From assembly GCA_965223235.1 (NCBI GenBank), contig CBDCVV010000022.1:310001-374000 (forward strand): a stretch of DNA of 64,000 nt, read 5' to 3'. Each line of letters begins with the position of its first letter. The stretch's first letter is position 1. This DNA is from UBA2589 sp965223235 (lineage in GTDB: Bacteria; Gemmatimonadota; Gemmatimonadetes; Longimicrobiales; Gaopeijiaceae). A program made the translations under genes and the position numbers. Under the pieces are notes generated by a model. That model was not told the DNA's origin. It saw nothing but the letters and a program-made list of their open reading frames with translations, and searched no databases. Of the stretch, positions 24,154-32,258 are shown one piece after another.

Positions 24154-25562
24154 CGAATCACAATCGGCTCGAGGTGGACTGGCGTAATCACCGTGCTCCT
24201 CGGGGAGATCTGGAACGCAGTCTCGATGAAGGGAACAATGTTGCGTTCTAGGTTCGCATCCTGGGAGAAGCCGTATGGAAGTCGAAAGTTGTCCCAATGC
24301 GTCGGGATCACGATCTCCGGGAAACCCGTCGACGTGAGAAGCCTCCGATCATAGTCGTAGAGGCCTAGTCGGGAACCGTTGATTCCGGCTAGCAGGATAT
24401 CGGGGTTCAGCCCCTCGAATTCGCGCTCCACGAAGTTCATGGATCCCATCGTGAGGATCGAACGACCACCCACCCGAGCGAGAAAGCTCAACGAGCCTCC
24501 CTCGATAAACTGATCGATCCGCAAAGGTGCATCGAGCACAGTGTTGCGGTCGTAGCGACGCGAGTCGAAGTAGTGCTTCTCGTTGAGCGCGGAATGAAGG
24601 CCAGGGACCACACGCACGCTGAAGCCGTCGAATTGATAGTCCTCGCCTCCACGTACCGCATACAGCTGCTCCTCCGGGACACCGTACGCGCGAAGGATCA
24701 TCATCGTCGTCTCCGTGCCGATCACCTTCGCCCCTGTCTTATGGGCGATATACGGCACATCACCGAGGTGATCGAAGTGGCCGTGATGGACGAGGATGTA
24801 GTCTGCCTCGGGGATGAGCTCATCAATGAGCGTGGTATCGGACCAAGCTGCGTCGCCGCGCGCGAAGTCGGGTCGGTCGTCCTCGGGGTGTCCCCCGCCG
24901 CCGTACTTCAACCGAGAGGGCCACGGGTCGATGAGCACCACCACGTCTCCATCCGTAATCCGCCAGCCCGCGGCGCCGAAGTACGTCATCTCCAACGGAG
25001 TAGCGTCACTTCGTCCGAAGGACGATTCCGGAGTGACTTCGACGACCAGCTCGATCTCCACCGCCTGACCCCGAGGCAACGTGGCCATCCCCACGGCGGC
25101 CCGAGCGTGCCGGCCACGGTCCCCGAAGACCTCCACGATGAGATCGGAGAAGCCATTGATGACCGCCGGCTGTTCGACAAAGTCAGGGTCTGCGTTGACC
25201 ATGCCGAGGACCTTCACCACGCGCTCGACACGAGAGAGATCTCCAAGCATCGCCTTGAGGACCGCCAGCTGGTTGATCGCCGTGATCCTAGCCGCTTCGT
25301 ACCCTTCCTCGATGGTCAGATCCCGACCGATCTTACCTCGGATCTCGGTACCGTCCGACCGTAAGGGCCCCTTCCCCGCGAGGAAGATCAGGTTGCCCGT
25401 CTGGACGCCGTTCACGTAATTCGCCACGGGGGTCGGCGGTACGGGTAGTTCGATGCCCATCTCTGCGAGCCGAGCCTCGGGGTCGTACGATTGGGCTGCC
25501 CCGACCGTAGGGAGCAGCATGAACAGGATGACGAGACACGATGACGATGAGCGCTGGCGCAT
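24150..25562 (-). CDS. Exported RidA-domain/metallo-beta-lactamase-fold fusion protein
   Basis: A 470-residue fusion with a signal peptide (SSSSCLVILFMLLPTVGAAQ). Residues about 42-176 are a Rid/YjgF domain (YVNGVQTGNLIFLAGKGPL, GYEAARITAINQLAVLKAMLGDL, RHARAAVGMATLPRGQAVEIEL); Arg154 sits where the imine-binding Arg is expected. Residues about 188-465 are a metallo-beta-lactamase-fold hydrolase of UlaG-like type: MTYFGAAGWRI, LIDPWPSR, the metal motif HGHFDH (His260, His262, Asp264, His265), GLHSALNE, LTMGSMNFVEREF and VIPTHWDNFR. Both halves look intact. It heads a minus-strand run in which the next three genes follow with 4-base overlaps, and it diverges from a kinase gene 107 bases away. 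Confidence 0.87.
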   Translation of the reverse strand: MRQRSSSSCLVILFMLLPTVGAAQSYDPEARLAEMGIELPVPPTPVANYVNGVQTGNLIFLAGKGPLRSDGTEIRGKIGRDLTIEEGYEAARITAINQLAVLKAMLGDLSRVERVVKVLGMVNADPDFVEQPAVINGFSDLIVEVFGDRGRHARAAVGMATLPRGQAVEIELVVEVTPESSFGRSDATPLEMTYFGAAGWRITDGDVVVLIDPWPSRLKYGGGGHPEDDRPDFARGDAAWSDTTLIDELIPEADYILVHHGHFDHLGDVPYIAHKTGAKVIGTETTMMILRAYGVPEEQLYAVRGGEDYQFDGFSVRVVPGLHSALNEKHYFDSRRYDRNTVLDAPLRIDQFIEGGSLSFLARVGGRSILTMGSMNFVEREFEGLNPDILLAGINGSRLGLYDYDRRLLTSTGFPEIVIPTHWDNFRLPYGFSQDANLERNIVPFIETAFQISPRSTVITPVHLEPIVIR

Positions 25563-25669
25563 CTAAAGAGTTCCCTACTTGATGGGTCACCGAGGCTCAC
25601 TCCCCTCGGCTGCAACGTGGATATCTACCGCGCTGTCGGGCCGACGGCGAGAGACGGGCTGAGATCGAC

Positions 25670-28132
25670 TTGGAGCGAGACGACTGGCTCACAGCGGTTG
25701 AGTGGTTCGAGCGCGTGGTCGACCTGCCCGAAGCGGACGCGAAGCAGTTGCTGGGACAAGCCCAACTCACGCCCGAGGTAGCTGCGTTGGTCCAGCGGAT
25801 GATCGCCGGCGAGCGCGACACCAGCACGGCGCTCGACGAAGGAGTCGGTGCGTTCGCGGACCTGCTCTTCACCACCGACGACCTCATCACCGACGACATC
25901 GTCGGAGACTACCGCATCGAAGCCGTCGAGGGTCGAGGCGCGAGCGGTGTCGTGTATCGCGCGTACGACACCCGGCTCGGCCGGCGAGCCGCCCTGAAGT
26001 TCGTCCGGTTCACGGGGCCTGGTGGGGAGCCGCAGGCAGATCGCCTCGTGGCCGAAGCACGAGTGGCGGCCGCGATCGACCATCCCAACGTCGCCACCGT
26101 CTTCCATGTAGGCCAAACTGACGACGGCACCCCGTACATCGCTTTCAAGCACTACGACGGGGATCTACTAGCCAAACGTCTCGGAGTCGCAGCACCGTTC
26201 GAGCTGGAGAAGACGCTAGACCTCGGGCGCCAGCTCGCCTCTGGCCTGGCCGCGGTCCACAGCGCCGGACTCGTACATCGTGATATCAAGCCGTCAAACA
26301 TCGTCGTGACGGATGAGGGAGTGCTGAAGCTCTTGGACTTCGGCATCGCGGCTACCCCCGGTGGTCCACACGATCTCGCGGGCACCCCGTCCTACATGAG
26401 CCCCGAACAGTCCGATGGGGCGCGACCCGACCCGCGCACCGACGTGTGGAGTACCGGTGCGGTCCTCCTCGAGATGGCAACCGGAGAAGCTCCGTTCGAG
26501 AACGGAGCGAATGATGAAGAGCGGTTGGAGTCCGCGCTCGAGTCGATCGATGCGTCCTTGGCCGGCATCGTGAGGCGGTGTCTCGAAGCCGACCCTTCAC
26601 GGAGGTACCGAGACGGAACCGACCTGCTGGCTGATTTGGTGCGTGTCGCCGAGAAGAAGCCTCACCCACTGCCGACACGCGTGTGGATTCCGATCGGACT
26701 CGGCAGCCTCGGCCTCGCCGCCGCCGCATGGCTCTCATTCGCCAGACCAGCAGATGGTCCCGGAGCGGGGGGTGATCCACCCTCGGTCGCCGTGCTCGCG
26801 TTTGTGAGCGAGATCGACGGAGGCGGCTTCGATCCCTACGTAACGGGGATCGCCGACGACATCATCGTCACACTCGCGATGTCGTCTTCCGTCTCGGTCA
26901 CGGCCCGAACCTCCTCGTTCGCCTTCGACGCTACCGAAGATGACCTCGGCGCCGTGGGAGAGGGCTTGGGAGCTCAAACGCTCCTCACAGGTCGAGTCTA
27001 CCGAGAGCATGGCGACACCTTACTCGACATTCGGCTGTTGGATGCCCAATCCGGCGAGGAGCGATGGTCGGGATCGTTTCCCGGCTCTCCGGCGGAGGTG
27101 CCCCGAGCTTCTCGTGAAATCGCGCGAGCCGTCGCCGCCCAGCTGGGAGGAGGGGCAGACCCCGCTCTTGCTCAGCTCTCTCTCCCGTCGAACCCTCAAG
27201 CTCACCACGCTTACCTTGCGGGACGGGCGCTCTGGCACGAGCGGGGCTCGTCGCTGGGTCGCGCGATCCAACTCCTGGAGGAGGCTGTCGCCCGCGATTC
27301 TAGTCACGCGGCTGCCTGGGCCGCGCTAGCCGACGCACACGCCGTGTCGCCGATTTACCTGGGAACAGACGTGGCTGTCGCTCGAGAGCTGGCTGAGTCG
27401 GCAGCAGAGAGGGCGCTGGCGCTCGATGACTCGAGCTCGCTCGCTCTCGCGGCATGGGGGAACGTTCAGAAGGACTTTTACCGAGATTGGGCGCGGGCGG
27501 AAGTCGCTCTCATCCGGGCCGTGGAGGTCGCGCCGAACAACGCTACCGCCTGGCAGTGGCTCGGCGAGGTGCAGCAGTCACAGGGACGACTCGAGGAGAG
27601 CATCGCGTCCTTCCGTCGATCCGCCCGCCTTGATCCCCTCTCGACTCCCGCCCGTCTCTCAGTAGGCATTCTGGCTCGCTTTACCGGGAGGAGCTTGGAA
27701 GCGAGTCGTATCTTCGACGAAGTTGCCCGAAGTGACCCGTCCTTCGCTTTCGTTCACTTCTGGCGGTTCGTGCAAAGCATCGACGACGCCGATCCAATCG
27801 CAAGCCAGACTGCCTTCGAGGCGTGGGCCCTGGGGTCCGGACTCGACCTTCCGCCGCACCTCGATAGCTGGGCGGCGATCCAGGAGCACGACGGAAGGGA
27901 GGCTGAAGAGTGGATACTCGGTTGGTCGAACAACCCCATTACGGCTGCCTTCGCCCCGATGCTCCTGGCCGCGCTGGGAGAGCAGGAAGCCGCGTTGCTA
28001 CTCCTTGATCAGGCCTCGCAAGGGCACGCGTCTGGCTTCTTCCTTTGGGATCCGGTCTTCGACGATCTCCGAGATGACCCTCGGTTCGTGGAGGTAACCG
28101 CGAGAGTACTCAGCGGCAGCACCAGACCTTAA
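25670..28132 (+). CDS. Ser/Thr protein kinase with TolB/FlgO-like and TPR domains
   Basis: Membrane signalling protein of 820 residues. A 75-residue N-terminal helical region (WFERVVDLPEADAKQLLGQA) precedes a Hanks-type kinase domain, about 80-335: Gly loop EGRGASGVVY, Lys110 (AALKFV), HRDIKPSN (Asp205) and DFGIA (Asp223), then GTPSYMSPEQSDG. A single membrane helix follows at about 343-360 (WIPIGLGSLGLAAAAWLSF). The outer part begins with a TolB/FlgO-like alpha-beta region (VAVLAFVSEIDGGGFDPYVTGIADDI, LLTGRVYREHGDTLLDIRLL), then TPR-like repeats from about 495 to the C-terminus. This layout is common in Gemmatimonadota and Acidobacteriota. TTG 25670 is the start that keeps the family's N-terminus; no strong ribosome site precedes it. 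Confidence 0.9.
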   Translation: MERDDWLTAVEWFERVVDLPEADAKQLLGQAQLTPEVAALVQRMIAGERDTSTALDEGVGAFADLLFTTDDLITDDIVGDYRIEAVEGRGASGVVYRAYDTRLGRRAALKFVRFTGPGGEPQADRLVAEARVAAAIDHPNVATVFHVGQTDDGTPYIAFKHYDGDLLAKRLGVAAPFELEKTLDLGRQLASGLAAVHSAGLVHRDIKPSNIVVTDEGVLKLLDFGIAATPGGPHDLAGTPSYMSPEQSDGARPDPRTDVWSTGAVLLEMATGEAPFENGANDEERLESALESIDASLAGIVRRCLEADPSRRYRDGTDLLADLVRVAEKKPHPLPTRVWIPIGLGSLGLAAAAWLSFARPADGPGAGGDPPSVAVLAFVSEIDGGGFDPYVTGIADDIIVTLAMSSSVSVTARTSSFAFDATEDDLGAVGEGLGAQTLLTGRVYREHGDTLLDIRLLDAQSGEERWSGSFPGSPAEVPRASREIARAVAAQLGGGADPALAQLSLPSNPQAHHAYLAGRALWHERGSSLGRAIQLLEEAVARDSSHAAAWAALADAHAVSPIYLGTDVAVARELAESAAERALALDDSSSLALAAWGNVQKDFYRDWARAEVALIRAVEVAPNNATAWQWLGEVQQSQGRLEESIASFRRSARLDPLSTPARLSVGILARFTGRSLEASRIFDEVARSDPSFAFVHFWRFVQSIDDADPIASQTAFEAWALGSGLDLPPHLDSWAAIQEHDGREAEEWILGWSNNPITAAFAPMLLAALGEQEAALLLLDQASQGHASGFFLWDPVFDDLRDDPRFVEVTARVLSGSTRP

Positions 28133-28157
28133 CCGGGGACCGCGCACCACTCGAGTG

Positions 28158-30692
28158 CTAGCCCCCCGATCCTACCCCAACGTTTAGGACCGTCCTCTGG
28201 ATCACGCGATCCGTCCCGGTCGTCGGGTCCGGCGCCACGGAGTCTCCTCTTTCGAAGTACTGGACCCCGAGCACCTCCTGCGGTCGGTGATGATGTTCCA
28301 GCACCGTGACCCGGAAGGAGTCAGCTTCTACGGGTAGCGACAGCGTGACCCGGACGCCTTCACCCGGTTGGGTGCCCCAAATCTCCACACTGGTAGCCCC
28401 TGCATGGTCAGGCACCTCGACGTCGTCGATCGCCACGATGGATCGAGGCTCGCCCTCCATTCGGAGCGCAACCATCTCGCCTCCAAGCCCTGAGCGAACG
28501 TCCAGCCCCACGAAGCGCCGGCCGTTCGCCACGAGGCTCTCTGAGACTTCGACTCGAGGCGACTCCATCTCGACCGTAGGTCCGGAGCCGATCACGACAT
28601 GGGATCCCGAACGCGGCAAGAGAAGCCATCCCGGAGGTTCCCCGGCGGCCGGAGGATCGACCGCCCACGTGCGAGCCCAACCCTCCCCTGGTCCCGGTAC
28701 CGTAAGCCACTTCCCCAAGACTCGACGGGCTGACTGAGCAGTCCCGAGGTCGGAGTCGGGGATCATCGACTCGAGAGCGCTTTGCTCCGCTTCATCTGCC
28801 AGGTAGACGAGCGTACTCGGATGAGGATGGTTCGAGGAGCGCAACAACGTCGGCGTCACAAGCCCGACTGCCGCAACCATCCCCAAGAACGCAAGACCGC
28901 TCCACGGCCGCGGCCGGATCACACGATCCACAGCGGGAAGGCAGAGTACGAAGACGAGCGCAGCTACTTCAGCGAACCGAGTCGCACCCGCGAGGGTCCA
29001 CATCGAAGAAGCCGCCGTCAGGAGAGGGATGCTGAATAGCAGGGCTAGGCCGGTAAGAGCCACCGCCCCAGCGGTCACCCACCATTGATTCGGACGCTTC
29101 CGGCCCACTGTCCGAACAAGCACGGCAGCCATCGTGGCGAACGCGACCGGGAGTAAGACGGAGAGTCCGCCTTCCGGGGCCTGGAGAGTGAGCCAGATGG
29201 CGAAAGCGACCGGAGCAACGAGTCCGCCGAGAATAAGCTCGTCCAGCCGAACCCATCGGCGGAGGACGCCATAGCCCAACACCCCCACCGCGAAGACGAG
29301 AGCCACGAGCCCGACCAAGTGAGGTGCGTCTCGGTACACTCCGCCGGCGACAGCACCCATCTCAGGGTGATAGGCCGAAAGGCCCAGCAAGACGCCCCGG
29401 GCTATCCATCCGCTGATGGCGAATAGGCCGATCGCGAACGCTACTCCAAGAAGGGGACCTCGTCGGTCTCCCGCCCGTGCCGCGAGCACTAGGAGTAGCA
29501 GGAGAGAAAGAGTGATCACTCCAGCGAGACTCCATGCAACGACCATCGGCGCGGAGAACGCTCCCGCGAGTGGGATCCAGGCTCGCGTACGCGGGCCCGC
29601 TTCCTCACCACTCCCTGGAGCGGCGAGAAGCCCCACGACCACCGCCACAGCCGCCGTGCCTACCTCTTGCAGCGCCCCGTGGTGTACACGGTCTGTGACA
29701 TCGAATGCCTGCCCCGCCGTCGACACCTCTCCCAACACAGTCACTCGAACGCCCCGTCGCCCACTCCACGTCCGTGATCCAACGATGGAAGGACCCGCCG
29801 CCGCCATAGCCGATGTCGCTCCTCCCCACGCCGGCCCGTCCATCTCCGTAAGGCTCGACTGTGACGTGGCCAGGCCGATGTCTCCGATCCCCAAGACGTG
29901 CGCGCCTCCGGCGAGGCCCATCCCCTCGAGCGACACCACACTGGTGACCTCGGCACCCCAAGCATGCTGATCGAGGAACGCCGACGACCCGAGCCCGCCC
30001 AAGGCGTCCCCCTCGGTGAACACGAAGAGGACATCTCCACGGAGTGCTTCTCGACTCACCAAGACATGGGCCAACTCGAGTGCCGCTGCCGCGCCGACGG
30101 CGCGGCCCGCCGCGGAGGACGTAGACGGGCCGTCATACGGAGCAATCACAGCCACCGTTGACCCCTCTCCTGAGTCGTCTCCGGATCCGGTGAGTCGCGC
30201 GACCACATTGTCGACGCGCGCCGCGAGCAGGTGACCTGGTTCCTCTCCCCTTCCTACGGTTGTTACCGACTGCGTCTCCGCCTCGAGCCCTATCGCGCGA
30301 AGCTCGGCGACGAGGAAGTCACGGACTCGGTTGCTCTGCGGGGAACCGGTGACCCGAGGCGCATCCGCGATGGCCCGCAGGTGCCGAGCGGCTCGTGCGG
30401 ACGAAAATTCGGTATCAGGGAGATCGGCCGGAGCTGCGGATGCAAGATACCAGTGAGGGAGACCCGCCCCGGCACAAATGAGCATGAAGCCCCACACAGC
30501 CGCTCGGATCCGTCTCCCCGATCGAGGCACGGGAGGGGAAGCACCCGACTCCTGCGAAATGGGAGGGACCTCGGGATCCCTTGCCGTAGACGGACTCGTC
30601 TCCCCGACCGTGTACCCGAGGCTTCGCAGGTCGTCGTCACTGAGGCCGAACCCTCTCAGGTCCGGCTTCATTGAGCCCTTCTTCTTCGACAT
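28158..30692 (-). CDS. M28-family membrane protein with degenerate metal site
   Basis: An 844-residue membrane protein built like ERMP1/Fxna-type M28 aminopeptidases: one N-terminal helix (about 65-85), an M28-like domain (about 98-345), about eight membrane helices (about 375-620) and a beta-rich C-terminal domain of about 190 residues. The M28 fold is recognisable from RHLRAIADAPRVTGSPQSNRVRDFLVAEL, FVFTEGDALGGLGSSAFLDQHAW and VVSLEGMGLAGG. However the first zinc ligand motif H-(Y/F)-D-S reads APYDGPS, the bridging Asp motif (GA.DD) is missing (STSSAAGRAVGAAA), and the EE pair reads EGDA. It is therefore probably catalytically inactive. Another in-frame ATG is at 30671. It converges with the kinase gene with 25 bases between the stops. 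Confidence 0.82.
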   Translation of the reverse strand: MSKKKGSMKPDLRGFGLSDDDLRSLGYTVGETSPSTARDPEVPPISQESGASPPVPRSGRRIRAAVWGFMLICAGAGLPHWYLASAAPADLPDTEFSSARAARHLRAIADAPRVTGSPQSNRVRDFLVAELRAIGLEAETQSVTTVGRGEEPGHLLAARVDNVVARLTGSGDDSGEGSTVAVIAPYDGPSTSSAAGRAVGAAAALELAHVLVSREALRGDVLFVFTEGDALGGLGSSAFLDQHAWGAEVTSVVSLEGMGLAGGAHVLGIGDIGLATSQSSLTEMDGPAWGGATSAMAAAGPSIVGSRTWSGRRGVRVTVLGEVSTAGQAFDVTDRVHHGALQEVGTAAVAVVVGLLAAPGSGEEAGPRTRAWIPLAGAFSAPMVVAWSLAGVITLSLLLLLVLAARAGDRRGPLLGVAFAIGLFAISGWIARGVLLGLSAYHPEMGAVAGGVYRDAPHLVGLVALVFAVGVLGYGVLRRWVRLDELILGGLVAPVAFAIWLTLQAPEGGLSVLLPVAFATMAAVLVRTVGRKRPNQWWVTAGAVALTGLALLFSIPLLTAASSMWTLAGATRFAEVAALVFVLCLPAVDRVIRPRPWSGLAFLGMVAAVGLVTPTLLRSSNHPHPSTLVYLADEAEQSALESMIPDSDLGTAQSARRVLGKWLTVPGPGEGWARTWAVDPPAAGEPPGWLLLPRSGSHVVIGSGPTVEMESPRVEVSESLVANGRRFVGLDVRSGLGGEMVALRMEGEPRSIVAIDDVEVPDHAGATSVEIWGTQPGEGVRVTLSLPVEADSFRVTVLEHHHRPQEVLGVQYFERGDSVAPDPTTGTDRVIQRTVLNVGVGSGG

Positions 30693-30895
30693 CCATCCTC
30701 GCTGTACAGGTCATCCGCGCTTCGAGTCGTCATCTCTCCACGCTGGATCGCGACGTGAGGGCGGTAATCGAGCAAACGCCGTGCCGCGCGCAACCCCTCG
30801 TGCTGGTGGACCACCACCGCGCGCGCCCTCGGCGCGACACGTGGTATGGCCCGAACGTCCGCCTCTAGTGATTCTCCGTGGGCCGCTCGCACGAA

Positions 30896-32206
30896 ATGAC
30901 GTCGGCTCTCCCGGATGACTCGGCGGGTCTCGCGATGAACCAAACAGCACCAGAGCAGTCACAGAAACGAAGTACGATCGTACTGCTCGCGCTGATTTGT
31001 GCAGGAGAAGCGGTCTTCCTACTGCCCTTCGTGTTGGCTCGCGTCTTCCGGCCGACGATGCTCGATGTCTTCGGGATCACGAACCTTCAGCTGGGCACGG
31101 CGTTCTCGATCTACGGGATCGTCGCGATGGCGGCGTACTTCGCGGGCGGCCCCCTCGCCGACCGGTTCTCGGCTCGGAGGCTCATGACGGCTGCCCTGGT
31201 CACCACCGGGCTCGGCGGAGTGATGCTTGCCCGAATACCCTCGCCAAGTGAGATGAACGTGCTCTGGGGTTTCTGGGGCGCGACGACCATTTTCCTCTTC
31301 TGGGCTGCGATGCTTCGAGCGACCCGAGAGTGGGGCGGCACGACCCATCAGGGACGGGCGTACGGGTGGTTGGACGGGGGCCGCGGCCTTCTTGCCGCGG
31401 TCATCGCCTCTGGCACCGTCCTCGTCTTCGCGGCGGCATTGCCTGCCGATGTCAGCAGTGCGACACCCGAGCAGCAAGCCGAGGCCTTCACGACGGTGAT
31501 TTGGGTCTTCACGGGGCTCACCTTGGCGATCGCGGCCTTCGTCTGGATCGCGGTCCCGGACAAGACACCCGGCGGCGGAGACACCGGCCGCCCCAAACTC
31601 TCATTCGCGGGCGTCGCGCGTGCCGCCCGCATGCCTGTCGTGTGGCTTCAGGCGGTCATCGTCGTGTGTGCATACGTGGGGTACAAGGCGACGGATGACT
31701 TCTCACTCCTGGCTCGTGACGCCCTCGGAATCGACGAGGTCGCGGCGTCCGGCATCGGGACGCTGTCGTTCTGGATCCGTGCGGTCGCTGCCGTCGGCGC
31801 CGGCTACCTAGGCGATCGGCTGGCACCTTCACGCGTCATCTTCTGGGGATTTGCCATCCTCACGGGAGGTAGTCTGGCCATCGCGTCAGGTACCATCCCC
31901 GGCATCGCGTGGATGCTGATTACCACGATCGTGATCACGAGTGCCGGGATCTACGCCCTCCGGGGGCTCTACTTCGCACTGCTGGCCGAGGGGGCGATCC
32001 CTCTTGCCACCACCGGTAGCGCCATCGGGCTGATATCCGTCATCGGCTTCACGCCGGACGTCTTCATGGGCCCTCTGATGGGAGTGCTCCTCGACAACTC
32101 ACCCGGGATCCTGGGCCACCAGCACGTCTTCGCCGTCACCGCGGCGTTTGGGTTGGTCGGACTAGCCGCTACGTGGGGCTTCCGACGGATTGCCGCGTCG
32201 AGCTAG
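30896..32206 (+). CDS. Major facilitator superfamily transporter
   Basis: A 12-helix MFS permease of about 436 residues. The loop after helix 2 carries the antiporter-like signature GGPLADRFSARRLMT, and the equivalent in the C-terminal half is GYLGDRLAPSRVI. An insert of about 40 residues between helices 5 and 6 (SATPEQQAEAFTTV) and a cytosolic linker (VPDKTPGGGDTGRPKLS) separate the halves. The overall character is closest to nitrate/nitrite or sugar-phosphate-antiporter-like MFS proteins, but no substrate can be named. The start is uncertain among GTG 30878, ATG 30896 and ATG 30935; none has a good ribosome site. It diverges from the M28-like gene by about 200 bases and converges with the first giant repeat lipoprotein gene. 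Confidence 0.87.
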   Translation: MTSALPDDSAGLAMNQTAPEQSQKRSTIVLLALICAGEAVFLLPFVLARVFRPTMLDVFGITNLQLGTAFSIYGIVAMAAYFAGGPLADRFSARRLMTAALVTTGLGGVMLARIPSPSEMNVLWGFWGATTIFLFWAAMLRATREWGGTTHQGRAYGWLDGGRGLLAAVIASGTVLVFAAALPADVSSATPEQQAEAFTTVIWVFTGLTLAIAAFVWIAVPDKTPGGGDTGRPKLSFAGVARAARMPVVWLQAVIVVCAYVGYKATDDFSLLARDALGIDEVAASGIGTLSFWIRAVAAVGAGYLGDRLAPSRVIFWGFAILTGGSLAIASGTIPGIAWMLITTIVITSAGIYALRGLYFALLAEGAIPLATTGSAIGLISVIGFTPDVFMGPLMGVLLDNSPGILGHQHVFAVTAAFGLVGLAATWGFRRIAASS

Positions 32207-32258
32207 GCGGGGAAGAGTCGGCGGAAGTTCCGGACTGCGACGCGCATCGCGCGACGCT

